Made by a program: the position numbers and the translations under genes. Below, piece by piece: positions 26,605-36,397 of a stretch of DNA of 36,397 nucleotides; within the stretch, counting starts at the first letter, position 1; each line of letters begins with the position of its first letter. Source of the stretch: Desulforegula conservatrix Mb1Pa (lineage in GTDB: Bacteria > Desulfobacterota > Desulfobacteria > Desulfobacterales > Desulforegulaceae). The DNA lies in contig NZ_AUEY01000039.1 in NCBI RefSeq assembly GCF_000426225.1, forward strand, positions 1-36,397, in the 5' to 3' direction. The notes beneath the pieces are model-generated. The model searched no databases, was not told where the DNA came from, and saw only the letters and a program-made list of their open reading frames with translations.

Positions 26605-28491
26605 ATGGTCAATCTATTGAGAGGCCCTGACAGCGACTGGTTTAAAAACAGGATCAACAGAGCCATGTTGGTGGTTGTTCTTGGTTTTCTCATTCTTATG
26701 TCCAGGCTGTTTTATCTGCAGATTGCTGAAGGCGACAATTTCAGGAAACTGTCTGAAAACAACTGCATAAGGAAAAGAACAGTAACTTCTCCCAGGGGTA
26801 TCGTTTATGACAGAAACGGGATTCAGCTTGTAGACAACAGGCCTTCGTTTGATCTGCAGATAATTCCCCAGGACGCAAGACCTGTTGATTCGACGATTCA
26901 GAAACTTTCTGATTATCTTGGTATTCCGGTTGAAGAGTTCCGGGCGCCACTCGAAAAATCCAAGGGTTCTCCGTCCTACAAGCCGGTCGTTTTAAAGAAA
27001 GATATTGGCTGGGATCTAATGTCTGCTGTTGAAGTCAAGGGATTTGACCTTCCTGGGATCCAGGTGGCGGTCAAGCAGAGACGTTTTTATATGGAGGAGT
27101 CTGTTGCTTCCCATCTGCTTGGATACATAGGCGAAGTCAGCCAGGCAGAGCTTGATAATGAGAGTCTTTCAGAATACAAAAGTGGCGACTCTATTGGTAA
27201 GGCTGGCATAGAGAAGAGCTTCGAGAAGATTCTAAGGGGAAAGAGGGGCGAGGAGCTGGTCGAGGTCAATGCGGCTGGTATGGTTGTCAAGGTTATTAAC
27301 TCAAGGGAGGCCGGGCCAGGCGACAATGTTTATCTTGCCATAGATGTCAATCTTCAAAAGAGGGCCGAAGCACTTCTTGCAGGAAAAGCAGCATCTCTTG
27401 TGGCAATGGACATATCAACAGGTCAGATTCTGGTTATGGCAAGCAGCCCTTCATATGATCAGAATCTTTTTATTGGCGGAATCTCCGGGCCCGAGTGGAA
27501 AAATTTAGTGACCAATCCCCTTAGGCCTCTTGAGAACAAGGTTATTCAGGCAGAATATCCGCCAGCCTCAACATATAAGATTATAACAGCCATGGCAGGC
27601 CTCGAAGAAGGCGTAGTAGACAGGAATACATCTTTTTTTTGTGGCGGTCAGTTAAAGCATGGGGATCGCTATTTCAGGTGCTGGAAAAAAGGTGGACACG
27701 GCCAGGTTGATGTTATTGATGCAATGGCTGAATCATGTGATGTCTATTTTTATCATGTCGGTCAGAGGCTCGGAGTTGACAGGATTGCCTGGTATGCAAA
27801 AGCCGCCGGTCTTGGGCAGCTTACTGGTATTGACCTGGATCATGAGGAAAAAGGACTGATACCAAGTTCCATATGGAAAAGGCAGAAAAAAAAGGTGCCT
27901 TGGCATAGTGGTGAAACACTTTCGATTTCGATAGGTCAGGGTTATGACCTTACGACGCCCATACAGATGCTTGGCGTAATCGCTGCTGTTGGTAATGGCG
28001 GCGTTAGGCTGCGTCCCCATCTTCTTAAGATGGTAAAAGCCCCTGACGGTGAAGTGGTTTATGAATCAAAGCCAGAAATAATAGGCCATCTTCCAGTTTC
28101 ACAGGCTAATCTTCAGATAATAAAAGACGGCCTGTTCGAGGTTGTCAACACAAAACGCGGTACAGCCTCAATTGCGAGACTTCCTGATGCCACAATGTAT
28201 GGCAAGACAGGAACAGCCCAGGTTATTGGCAGAAAAGGAGATGGCCCTGAGAGATTTGCCGATGACCAGAAACCCCATGCCTGGTTTGTTGCTTTTGCCG
28301 AAAAAGAAGGAAAGCCTGGAATAGCGCTTTCCGTCATGGTTGAGCATGGCGAGCATGGCTCAAGCGGAGCGGCACCAATAGCAAGGGATATAATAAGACT
28401 TTATTTTGATGGGGAAGGTGAAGACAGCCCCAATACAAATGATAAGAGCGTGGATGGAAATATTGAGTCGCCCGAGCTGCTCATTTTTTAG
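26605..28491 (+). CDS. mrdA: Penicillin-binding protein 2 (elongation transpeptidase)
   Basis: 628 residues. A single N-terminal anchor (about 20-38) precedes the pedestal domain with RGIVYDRNGIQLVDNRPSFDLQI and the GKAGIEKSFEKILRGKRG dimer region. The transpeptidase domain has S322-T-Y-K in PPASTYKIITAM, the SxN-type motif S-C-D in AESCDVYFYHVG, and K534-T-G-T in YGKTGTAQVIG. The stretch GHGQVDVIDAMAESCDVYFYHVG and SIGQGYDLTTPIQML are typical of PBP2. It cross-links side-wall peptidoglycan together with RodA. It starts three bases after mreD with GGGGG as ribosome-binding site. Confidence 0.96.
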   Translation: MVNLLRGPDSDWFKNRINRAMLVVVLGFLILMSRLFYLQIAEGDNFRKLSENNCIRKRTVTSPRGIVYDRNGIQLVDNRPSFDLQIIPQDARPVDSTIQKLSDYLGIPVEEFRAPLEKSKGSPSYKPVVLKKDIGWDLMSAVEVKGFDLPGIQVAVKQRRFYMEESVASHLLGYIGEVSQAELDNESLSEYKSGDSIGKAGIEKSFEKILRGKRGEELVEVNAAGMVVKVINSREAGPGDNVYLAIDVNLQKRAEALLAGKAASLVAMDISTGQILVMASSPSYDQNLFIGGISGPEWKNLVTNPLRPLENKVIQAEYPPASTYKIITAMAGLEEGVVDRNTSFFCGGQLKHGDRYFRCWKKGGHGQVDVIDAMAESCDVYFYHVGQRLGVDRIAWYAKAAGLGQLTGIDLDHEEKGLIPSSIWKRQKKKVPWHSGETLSISIGQGYDLTTPIQMLGVIAAVGNGGVRLRPHLLKMVKAPDGEVVYESKPEIIGHLPVSQANLQIIKDGLFEVVNTKRGTASIARLPDATMYGKTGTAQVIGRKGDGPERFADDQKPHAWFVAFAEKEGKPGIALSVMVEHGEHGSSGAAPIARDIIRLYFDGEGEDSPNTNDKSVDGNIESPELLIF

Positions 28492-28526
28492 TCTTTTTGC
28501 CTGAGTGGAGGCTTAGATATTTGGTT

Positions 28527-29633
28527 ATGATAGGAAAAAGGGAAATAGACAATTTCAGCTGGGGGCTTATTGCTGTTATCTTTCTGTTAGGTATTGTCAG
28601 TACTTCTACTATATACAGCGCTCTGGCAGGAGATCCGTCCGGGGCAGGCGCCGGATTTGCGCTGAAGCAGGCCATCTGGTATTGCGCTGGTTTTGTTGCC
28701 ATGCTTTTTATTTCCCTATTTAATTACAGGATTCTGGAAAAATGGGGATACGCTGTTTTTATGGCGTGCCTGTTAATGCTCGTAGCAGTTCTTCTTTTTG
28801 GAAAACTCGTGGCTGGCTCAAGAAGGTGGCTTGATTTAGGTGTTTTTGCCCTTCAGCCTTCAGAGTTCGCAAAAATCGGGGCTATTATCGTTCTTGCAAA
28901 GTATTATTCCATTAGCATGACAGTCCAGGGATATAATATGCGCGATCTTTTCGCACCTGTTCTTCTGATGCTCTGCCCTTTCGTGCTTATTCTCGTTCAG
29001 CCTGATCTGGGAACAGCTCTTCTTATAGGCTTTATTTCGATATCAATTACCCTTTTTGTCAAAGTAGAGAAGAAAACGCTTATTATAAGCGTCTTGTGTG
29101 GAATAGTCGTTGTTATCTCGGCATGGTTTTTTCTTTTGAAGGAATATCAGAAGCAAAGGATAATGACCTTTTTGAATCCTGAGCACGATCCTCTTGGATC
29201 CGGGTATCATGTAATACAATCAAAAATAGCTATAGGCTCGGGCATGCTTTTCGGTAAAGGATATCTAAAGGGAACCCAGAGCCATCTTTCATTTCTGCCG
29301 GAACAGCACACGGACTTTATTTTTTCAGTATTTACGGAAGAATGGGGATTTGTGGGCGCTGTTACCCTTCTGGTGCTATATATGATACTTATTGCAATAG
29401 GCCTAAATATAGCAAACAATTCAAGGGATCATTTCGGGACAGTGCTTTGCATCGGCGTATTATCCATGATTTTTTGGCAGGTATTCATCAATGTGGGGAT
29501 GATCATGGGTCTACTCCCTGTCGTCGGGGTTCCGTTGCCACTGATAAGTTACGGAGGTTCGTCTGTCCTGACAACCCTTATTGGCTGCGGTATCATTCTG
29601 AATGTCGGAATGAGGCGCTTCAGTAATTCATAA
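28527..29633 (+). CDS. rodA: Peptidoglycan glycosyltransferase RodA (SEDS family)
   Basis: 368 residues from the ATG at 28527, with about ten membrane helices. SEDS features are FGKLVAGSRRWLDLGVFALQPSEFAKIG, QPDLGTALL, GSGYHVIQSKIAIGSG, FLPEQHTDFIFSVFTEEWGF and the C-terminal PVVGVPLPLISYGGSS. It polymerises glycan strands from lipid II with PBP2. The frame extends to a TTG at 28497; family members begin near MIGKRE. A GGAGG at 28507-28511 fits an in-frame TTG at 28521 slightly better (nine-base gap) than the ATG (15), so the start could be six bases earlier. It is 35 bases from mrdA. Confidence 0.94.
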   Translation: MIGKREIDNFSWGLIAVIFLLGIVSTSTIYSALAGDPSGAGAGFALKQAIWYCAGFVAMLFISLFNYRILEKWGYAVFMACLLMLVAVLLFGKLVAGSRRWLDLGVFALQPSEFAKIGAIIVLAKYYSISMTVQGYNMRDLFAPVLLMLCPFVLILVQPDLGTALLIGFISISITLFVKVEKKTLIISVLCGIVVVISAWFFLLKEYQKQRIMTFLNPEHDPLGSGYHVIQSKIAIGSGMLFGKGYLKGTQSHLSFLPEQHTDFIFSVFTEEWGFVGAVTLLVLYMILIAIGLNIANNSRDHFGTVLCIGVLSMIFWQVFINVGMIMGLLPVVGVPLPLISYGGSSVLTTLIGCGIILNVGMRRFSNS

Positions 29634-29693
29634 ATAAAGGCGTCAGCGGATGAATGAGCCAGGATTAGGTAAATGATTGGATGGGGGGGATAA

Positions 29694-30008
29694 ATGGAAA
29701 TTAAAGGAAGTTACATAGGTAAAGACACAAAGATTCAGGGAACGCTTTCATTCAGCGGAGACATAAGAATTGACGGTCATGTGGACGGTGCTCTTTCAGG
29801 TGGAACCACAGGCAGAATCCTGATTTCTGAAAAAGGTTATTTTGAGGGTAAAGCAGAGGCCGAGAGAATAGAAATTAGGGGAGTGTTTCGTGGTGACGCA
29901 AAAGTAGACGGCTTTTTTGTATATGCTCCGGGTGTGGCCAAGGGGTGTATTCAGAGTTCATCAATATTTGTTGAGGATGGCGCAAAAATTTTTAATTCCG
30001 GGGATTAG
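29694..30008 (+). CDS. Bactofilin (polymer-forming cytoskeletal protein)
   Basis: 104 residues, a short bactofilin. It opens MEIKGSYIGKDTKIQGTLSFSGDIRIDGHVDGAL, the family signature, and continues as a right-handed beta helix with Gly turns every 17-18 residues (GRILISEKGYFEGKAEAERIEIRGVFRGDAKVDG). The polar tails are very short. Bactofilins assemble into nucleotide-independent filaments at the membrane and often steer local wall synthesis, in keeping with its place just after rodA. A GGGGGGGATAA run precedes the ATG. It ends 221 bases before the ATP synthase genes. Confidence 0.93.
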   Translation: MEIKGSYIGKDTKIQGTLSFSGDIRIDGHVDGALSGGTTGRILISEKGYFEGKAEAERIEIRGVFRGDAKVDGFFVYAPGVAKGCIQSSSIFVEDGAKIFNSGD

Positions 30009-30229
30009 CCTTCAAATAAACACCTGTTCCGCTCATAACCTCGTTTTCTCGGCCAAATCAGCCATTATCCTAGTGATTTCAATGCCCAATCAACTAAAAA
30101 ACCTTTGACAAGCAGCGTGATATAAGGTAGTTGCCCTTTTTTGTATAGTAAATAATTTTATATTTTCTGGCAGACTGAGATTTTATCCGGGTCTGGTGTA
30201 ACCTTTTTTGTGTTTACAGGAGAGTCAAC

Positions 30230-30658
30230 ATGAAAATTGGTCTGGACATATCGGCGCTAATGCAAATTGCAAATTTTTTGTGCCTGATATTGATACTTGA
30301 CTTTGTACTCTATAAACCAATCAGAGGCATTCTGAGACAGCGCAAGGACAAGTTTGAAGGTCTGAAGGGCGATATCGGAACCTTGGCCGGTGAAGTAGAG
30401 GAAAAAGATGCCGCTTTCCGCGAGGCTGTGAAAGACGCGAGGGCAAAAGGCATGCAGGCAAAAGATGGCATCATTGGAGAAGCTGCGGCCGAAGAGAAAA
30501 GAATTGTTGAAGAGATCAATAAAAAGGCTCAGGCAGATCTTGCGGTTGTAAAGGCCAAGATATCGGCTGATGCCGAAAGCGCCAGAGCATCCCTGAAAAA
30601 AGAAGTTGAAGCTTTTGCTTATGCAATTTGTGAAAAAATCTTGGGGAGGGCTGTTTAA
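30230..30658 (+). CDS. atpF': ATP synthase F0 subunit b' (first of paired b subunits)
   Basis: 142 residues. A single N-terminal helix (about 9-30: LMQIANFLCLILILDFVLYKPI) is followed by a long charged helix that would dimerise with subunit b to form the peripheral stalk. The pattern NFLxLxxxLxxxLYKPIRxIL is typical of b-type subunits. It starts after AGGAGAG with seven bases spacing and overlaps atpF by one base. Two different b genes side by side are the rule in Desulfobacterota and phototrophs; deciding which is b' is by convention. Confidence 0.9.
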   Translation: MKIGLDISALMQIANFLCLILILDFVLYKPIRGILRQRKDKFEGLKGDIGTLAGEVEEKDAAFREAVKDARAKGMQAKDGIIGEAAAEEKRIVEEINKKAQADLAVVKAKISADAESARASLKKEVEAFAYAICEKILGRAV

Positions 30659-31272
30659 TGAAGTATTCCATGATCCGCCGCAGTAAGGCCAGGCTGGGTA
30701 AACAGCTGGCGCTTATCCTGCCTTTTCTTTTTGCTGCCACAGTCTGCTGGGCTTCCGGAGGCGGAGGTGGTGAGCATGGAGGAGAGGGTGGAGGTATAGC
30801 ATGGAGCAGTACGGACTGGGCAAGGGTGCTCAATTTTGTTGTGCTCGTAAGTGTATTGTTTTTCCTGCTTCGCAAAATCGTGAAAGATGCCCTGAAAAAA
30901 AGAATCGATGACATTTCCGACGAGCTCAGAACTCTTGAGTCCAAAAAGGACGAAGCTGAGTCCTCTCTAAAGGCATGTCTCGACAGGGTTGCCTGTCTCG
31001 AAGATGAGGCGGCAAAAATTATTGAATCTTATCGCAAACAGGGCGAAGAAGCCAGGACACGTATTCTTGAAGAGGCTAAGAAAGCCGCTGACAGACTCGA
31101 AGCTCAGGCAAAGAAGAATATTGAGCATGAATTCGAGAGCGCAAGAAAGGCGATAAAAGACGAAATAATTGCCGAAGCCCTTATAAAGGCGGAAGCTATT
31201 ATTAAAACCGGAATCACAACAGATGACCAGGACCGTCTTGTTGACGAATATCTCAAAAAGGTGGTGGCATAA
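30658..31272 (+). CDS. atpF: ATP synthase F0 subunit b with export-like Gly/His-rich N-terminus
   Basis: 204 residues. It begins with a hydrophobic, signal-peptide-like segment (LALILPFLFAATVCWA) ending in ASGGGGGEHGGEGGG, then the usual membrane anchor (DWARVLNFVVLVSVLFFLLRKIVKDAL) and a long stalk helix. The extra N-terminal segment would give two hydrophobic stretches or a cleaved leader and leave a Gly/His-rich tail outside. This form is known from Desulfobacterota. It overlaps atpF' and atpH by one base each, so the stalk subunits are translationally coupled. Confidence 0.92.
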   Translation: MKYSMIRRSKARLGKQLALILPFLFAATVCWASGGGGGEHGGEGGGIAWSSTDWARVLNFVVLVSVLFFLLRKIVKDALKKRIDDISDELRTLESKKDEAESSLKACLDRVACLEDEAAKIIESYRKQGEEARTRILEEAKKAADRLEAQAKKNIEHEFESARKAIKDEIIAEALIKAEAIIKTGITTDDQDRLVDEYLKKVVA

Positions 31273-31823
31273 TGAAAAAATTAGCGGTGGCAAGGCGTTA
31301 TGCCAAGGCACTTATATTTATCGGCAAGGATGACGGCCTGGCAGAGTCATATAAGAAAGAGCTGCAGGAGTTTTCATCACTCGTCGAAAGTAATAATGCC
31401 CTGGCCCAGGCCATTATGAATCCGCTCTACGCAAAGGAAGACAGGAGAAAGGTTCTCGTTGCGATAATAAAGAAAGCAGGCCTTTCCCAGATCATGTCTT
31501 CATTTGTGGTTCTTCTTTTTGACAAGGGCAGAATTCAGTTTCTGGATGATATAAACAGAGCTTACTCAAAGCTCTTTGATGAATTGAAGAATATAGCAAG
31601 GGCGAGTGTATTTGCTGCAACTGAGCTGTCAGCCGAAGCATTGGCCAAGATTCAGACAGGTCTCGGAAAGATGACTGGTAAAGAAGTCATTATAGACTTT
31701 AGCAGAGAACCTGAGCTCATTGGTGGCATAATAACCAAAATCGGGGATTTGGTTTTAGACGGCAGTGTCAGAACGCAGCTGCGCAACCTACGTGAATCCA
31801 TAAAAAGGGGTGAGAGTGTCTAA
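31272..31823 (+). CDS. atpH: ATP synthase F1 subunit delta
   Basis: 183 residues, the normal size for delta/OSCP. The N-terminal six-helix domain opens [17 protein letters not shown] and contains [21 protein letters not shown]; the C-terminal part has [33 protein letters not shown] and the conserved [31 protein letters not shown]. It caps the F1 head and holds the peripheral stalk. It overlaps both neighbours by one base. Confidence 0.96.
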   Translation: MKKLAVARRYAKALIFIGKDDGLAESYKKELQEFSSLVESNNALAQAIMNPLYAKEDRRKVLVAIIKKAGLSQIMSSFVVLLFDKGRIQFLDDINRAYSKLFDELKNIARASVFAATELSAEALAKIQTGLGKMTGKEVIIDFSREPELIGGIITKIGDLVLDGSVRTQLRNLRESIKRGESV

Positions 31824-33340
31824 TGGAAATCAGAGCTGAAGAAATAAGCCAAATAATTAAGGATCAGATCAAGGATTATGACAAAAAGGTCGAGCTTAGC
31901 GAGACCGGTGTCGTTCTGTCCGTAGGTGACGGTATCGCACGTGTTTACGGCCTTGAAAAAGCTATGACCATGGAGCTGGTTGAATTTCCAGGAAACATTC
32001 TTGGTCTTGTGCTTAACCTTGAAGAAGATAACGTCGGTGTTGCGCTCATGGGCGATGACACATATATCAAGGAAGGCGACATTGTTAAGCGTACCGGCAA
32101 GATTGCGCAGGTTCCGGTTGGTGAAGCGGTTCTCGGCCGTGTTGTCACAACCCTTGGTGAGCCTATAGATGGCAAGGGGCCGATCAATACACCTCATTCA
32201 AGCCGTATCGAAGTTGTTGCCCCTGGTGTTGTTCAGAGAAAGAGCGTTCACGAACCGATGTATACCGGTATCAAGGCTATTGATGCTATGATCCCAGTAG
32301 GCAGAGGACAGCGCGAACTTGTAATTGGTGACCGTCAGATCGGTAAAACCGCCCTTGCAGTTGACGCCATAATCAATCAGAAGGGCAAAAATGTAAAATG
32401 CGTTTATGTCGCATGCGGCCAGAAAAAATCCTCGGTTGCCCAGGTTGTTGCTGTTCTTGAAGCAAATGGAGCAATGGAATATACAACAGTTGTTGCTGCC
32501 TGCGCATCTGACCCTGCATCCCTTCAGTATCTTGCTCCTTACGCCGGATGCGCAATGGGCGAGTATTTCCGTGACAAGGGTGAGCATGCACTAATAATAT
32601 TCGACGACCTTTCAAAGCAGGCTGCTGCTTATCGTCAGGTTTCTCTTCTTCTTAGACGTCCACCAGGACGTGAAGCATTCCCTGGCGACGTTTTCTACAA
32701 TCACTCACGTCTCCTTGAGCGCGCTGCAAAGCTGAGTGATGCACTGGGTGCAGGTTCTCTTACTGCGCTTCCGATTGTTGAAACCCAGCAGGGTGACGTT
32801 TCCGCTTTCATTCCGACAAACGTTATTTCAATTACAGACGGCCAGATTTACCTTGAGCCAAACCTTTTCTTTGCGGGTACCCGTCCTGCGGTTAACGTTG
32901 GTATTTCAGTATCCCGCGTTGGTGGTTCCGCCCAGGTAAAGGCAATGAAGCAAGTCGCAGGCTCGCTCCGCCTTGACCTTGCACAGTATCGTGAACTTGA
33001 GGCATTTGCGGCTTTTGGTTCTGACCTTGATGAAGCGACCCAGAGACAGCTTACACGTGGCGCGAGACTCGTTGAAATTCTTAAGCAGCCTCAGTACAAA
33101 CCACTTTCAATGGAAAAGCAGGTAACAATAATTTATGCCGGTACCAAGGGGTATCTTGATAAATTTCCTGTGAGTGCAGTTTCCAAGTATGAAGCGGGCC
33201 TTTATGAGTTCATTGAAGGACGTTATCCTCAGCTTTTCACATCAATGGCGGAAAAGCAGATGATTGACGGTGACGTGGAAGCTCTTCTTCAGAAAGTACT
33301 GGCAGAGTATGAAGAAGAATTCAAGGACACTATAAAGTAA
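31823..33340 (+). CDS. atpA: ATP synthase F1 subunit alpha
   Basis: 505 residues. The N-terminal barrel has [14 protein letters not shown]. The Walker A motif is [13 protein letters not shown], with Ile where Thr is usual. Walker B ([38 protein letters not shown]) and the arginine-finger segment [13 protein letters not shown] are intact. It forms the alpha3beta3 head with AtpD. Arginine codons are mostly CGT/CGC here, unlike the AGG/AGA-rich neighbours, which fits high expression. It overlaps atpH by one base. Confidence 0.98.
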   Translation: MEIRAEEISQIIKDQIKDYDKKVELSETGVVLSVGDGIARVYGLEKAMTMELVEFPGNILGLVLNLEEDNVGVALMGDDTYIKEGDIVKRTGKIAQVPVGEAVLGRVVTTLGEPIDGKGPINTPHSSRIEVVAPGVVQRKSVHEPMYTGIKAIDAMIPVGRGQRELVIGDRQIGKTALAVDAIINQKGKNVKCVYVACGQKKSSVAQVVAVLEANGAMEYTTVVAACASDPASLQYLAPYAGCAMGEYFRDKGEHALIIFDDLSKQAAAYRQVSLLLRRPPGREAFPGDVFYNHSRLLERAAKLSDALGAGSLTALPIVETQQGDVSAFIPTNVISITDGQIYLEPNLFFAGTRPAVNVGISVSRVGGSAQVKAMKQVAGSLRLDLAQYRELEAFAAFGSDLDEATQRQLTRGARLVEILKQPQYKPLSMEKQVTIIYAGTKGYLDKFPVSAVSKYEAGLYEFIEGRYPQLFTSMAEKQMIDGDVEALLQKVLAEYEEEFKDTIK

Positions 33341-33391
33341 CCGGCCGTACTTGTAGTCGCCCGATTTACTAACGGACAAAGGTGCGAAAAT

Positions 33392-34276
33392 ATGGCTAAA
33401 CTCAAGGAAATAAAACTAAAAATTTCCGGTGTTAAAAAGACCAAACAGATCACCAAAGCAATGAATATGGTTGCTGCTTCCAGGCTTCGCGGCAGCCAGA
33501 GATCAATGGAACAGTTCAGGCCTTACGCAGCAAAATTTGCGGAGGTTCTTGGAAGTCTTGCGGCAAGATCCGGCAGTGTAAACAATCCGCTTCTGACTCC
33601 AAAGGAAGAAGTCAGGAAAGTACATTTTGTTCTTTGCACATCAGACAGAGGCCTTTGCGGCGGTTTCAACATAAACCTTGTCGAGGCTCTCGAAGATTTT
33701 GTGAAGGAAGAGTTTTCTTCTGATGTTCAGGTTACACTTTCCTGTTTTGGTAAAAAAGGAAGAGACTGGGCTTTGCAGAATGACTACAATGTTCTTGATT
33801 CACACGTTGGAGTGATTGGGTCAAGGATTGGATTCCATATTGCTTCGGGCGCCGGCCAGAATCTGGTTAACAGTTTTCTTCAGGGCGAATGGGATGAGGT
33901 TTACCTTATATCCTCTAAGTTCAAGAGTATGAGCAGGCAGATTGCTGAAGTTGAAAAAATACTTCCCATTCCGCCTATTGAAGCCAGTGATACTGAAGAA
34001 GCCGAAGGTTATGAGCCGGAACATATATGTGAGCCATCAACTGTAGAGCTTTTTAATGAAATGCTTCCAAAGAGTGTGTACATCAAACTCTTCAGTGCAT
34101 TTCTTGAAACCTCCACCAGCGAGCATGCTGCGCGTATGGTGGCAATGGATAATGCTACCAGGGCATGCAACGATCTTATCAAGGATCTTGTTATACTTTT
34201 CAACAAGGCGAGACAGGCTGCCATTACGGCTGATTTGATTGATATCGTCGGTGGTGCTGAAGCCCTTAAAGGTTAG
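33392..34276 (+). CDS. atpG: ATP synthase F1 subunit gamma
   Basis: 294 residues. N-terminal rotor helix LKEIKLKISGVKKTKQITKAMNMVAASRL, central Rossmann-like part with TSDRGLCGGFN, and C-terminal helix EHAARMVAMDNATRACNDLIKDLVILFNKARQAAITADLIDIVGGAEAL are all intact. It is the rotating shaft joining the head to the c-ring. AAAGGTG precedes the ATG by eight bases; 51 bases separate it from atpA. Confidence 0.97.
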   Translation: MAKLKEIKLKISGVKKTKQITKAMNMVAASRLRGSQRSMEQFRPYAAKFAEVLGSLAARSGSVNNPLLTPKEEVRKVHFVLCTSDRGLCGGFNINLVEALEDFVKEEFSSDVQVTLSCFGKKGRDWALQNDYNVLDSHVGVIGSRIGFHIASGAGQNLVNSFLQGEWDEVYLISSKFKSMSRQIAEVEKILPIPPIEASDTEEAEGYEPEHICEPSTVELFNEMLPKSVYIKLFSAFLETSTSEHAARMVAMDNATRACNDLIKDLVILFNKARQAAITADLIDIVGGAEALKG

Positions 34277-34289
34277 TCTGGCACATTGA

Positions 34290-35738
<1,449 letters not shown>

Positions 35739-35747
35739 GGGGGCTCT

Positions 35748-36170
35748 ATGTCTGCTAATATAAGGCTGGTTGTAGTAACACCAGAAAAGATAGTTATCGA
35801 TGAGGATGCCAGAATTGTAATGGCCCCAGGTTCATTAGGTGAATTTGGCGTACTTAACGGACATACTCCTTTTCTGACATCTTTGAACATAGGCGCTCTT
35901 AAGTTTGTGGATGAAGCAGGTAACGACAGACTGGTTTTTATTGGAGGAGGCTTTGCCGAAGCTCTTCCAGACAAAGTGACCATTCTTGCCGAGTCAGCAG
36001 AACGCCGCCGTGAGATAGATGTCGCAAGGGCTAAGGCTGCCTATGAAAGGGCTATGCAAAGATTTGAACAGCCCACAATGAACCAGGATACAATCGATAT
36101 TCTAAGGGCTAAGGCATCAATGCTTAGAGCTCTGACCCGTATTAATATTATCGAAGGCCGTGTAGTCTAA
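35748..36170 (+). CDS. atpC: ATP synthase F1 subunit epsilon
   Basis: 140 residues. The N-terminal beta-sandwich has IRLVVVTPEKIVIDEDARIVMAPGSLGEFGVLNGHTPFLTSL and FIGGGFAEALPDKVTILAESAERRREID; two C-terminal helices follow (ARAKAAYERAMQRFEQ and ILRAKASMLRALTRINI). It binds gamma and can regulate ATPase activity through the helices. It starts ten bases after atpD with GGGGG as ribosome-binding site and ends the operon. Subunits a and c (atpB, atpE) are not in the window; in this phylum they are commonly in a separate cluster. Confidence 0.96.
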   Translation: MSANIRLVVVTPEKIVIDEDARIVMAPGSLGEFGVLNGHTPFLTSLNIGALKFVDEAGNDRLVFIGGGFAEALPDKVTILAESAERRREIDVARAKAAYERAMQRFEQPTMNQDTIDILRAKASMLRALTRINIIEGRVV

Positions 36171-36189
36171 CCGATTGATTTGAGAATTG

Positions 36190-36224
36190 AAGGCAAGTCA
36201 CCATTCGGTGGCTTGCCTTTTTGT
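36190..36224 (+). terminator. Rho-independent terminator of the ATP synthase operon
   Basis: Arms AAGGCAAGTCACC (36190-36202) and GGTGGCTTGCCTT (36207-36219) form a 13-bp stem with one wobble pair, a 4-base loop and a following TTTTT. It is 20 bases past the atpC stop. Confidence 0.93.
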
Positions 36225-36239
36225 TTGCCCGGCAAAGCC

Positions 36240-36397
36240 GTGCCCCCGTCTGTTTGAAAGAAAGCAGAGATACCCCGTCCGAGGGGAAATCAATCCGAAT
36301 CGCAAGGGCGCTACTGGTAACGGTAGGGTTTGAAGGAAGCGACAGGAAGAGAATGGTACATAGCGAAAGCGAACCTGATACGGCTCGTGCAGAGGGT
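36240..36397 (+). mobile_element. Probable 5' end of a group II intron
   Basis: The last ~158 bases are non-coding and structured in a way typical of domain I of bacterial group II introns. The start is GTGCC, close to the GTGYG consensus. It is followed by the CCCC(GTCCGA)GGGG hairpin, CTACTGGTAACGGTAG (4-bp stem), and GGTTTGAAGGAAGCGACAGG. Next come AAGCGAAAGCGAACC and CTGATACGGCTCGTGCAGA, all familiar from intron RNAs that encode a reverse transcriptase downstream. The intron-encoded protein would lie outside the window. The exact 5' boundary is uncertain, and another structured retroelement is possible. It lies about 20 bases beyond the atpC terminator hairpin, as expected for introns that home to terminators, though the class is not settled. 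Confidence 0.58.

Noticed and set aside
30105-30133. TTGACA as a -35 box for the ATP synthase operon
   Set aside because: The bases 17 positions later (TAGTTG) are a poor -10 box, so the promoter is not supported.
31945-32615. Long minus-strand frames opposite atpA
   Set aside because: They are shadows of a strongly conserved gene and show no independent family features.

Overview
The window looks like a chromosomal segment from a Desulfobacterota (Deltaproteobacteria) organism, probably close to Desulfobacterales. The reasons are moderate-to-low G+C, an ATP synthase operon that carries paired b' and b subunits but no a or c subunit gene, a b subunit with a Gly/His-rich export-like N-terminus, a DUF3141/PhaC-like hydrolase, and scattered imperfect repeats of a kind common in that group. 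This assignment is an inference from gene content; no rRNA or other marker is present.

Layout. (1) 1-1373: a mobile-element edge. The C-terminal end of an IS1595/ISXO2-type transposase runs off the left border, followed by a TolC-like outer-membrane gene cut to about half length. (2) 1374-5935: yehS (DUF1456) divergent from a full-length cobalamin-dependent methionine synthase metH. (3) 5936-16970: a lipid/acyl-CoA and signalling region. It holds a DUF3141 PHA-synthase-like hydrolase, a small exported protein, fadM thioesterase divergent from a two-component kinase/regulator pair, a PilZ protein, a small basic protein, a second PhaC-like hydrolase, a YciA-like acyl-CoA thioesterase and a YihG-type acyltransferase. 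(4) 17153-21957: a FapA/DUF342 protein with a zinc ribbon, a CoA-disulfide-reductase-like flavoprotein fused to rhodanese, and tRNA-Pro(GGG). (5) 22003-30008: cell-wall genes: ldcA overlapping a serine hydrolase, then mreB-mreC-mreD-mrdA-rodA and a bactofilin. (6) 30230-36224: atpF'-atpF-atpH-atpA-atpG-atpD-atpC with a strong terminator. (7) The last ~160 bases look like the 5' end of a group II intron.

The cell-wall block is coherent: LdcA and the serine hydrolase would trim or recycle muropeptides, MreBCD with PBP2 and RodA builds the elongating wall, and bactofilin is a second cytoskeletal polymer. The middle region gathers two cysteine-nucleophile PhaC-like hydrolases, two hotdog thioesterases and a membrane acyltransferase, which suggests acyl-CoA or storage-lipid turnover, although the genes are not in one operon. 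Three copies of a dispersed MITE-like repeat (8578, 14948, 19821) lie in intergenic DNA, and each keeps only one terminus. No wholly new system was found. The best leads are the repeat family, the DUF3141/PhaC-like pair, the small basic protein at 12648-12827, and the intron-like right edge placed behind a terminator.
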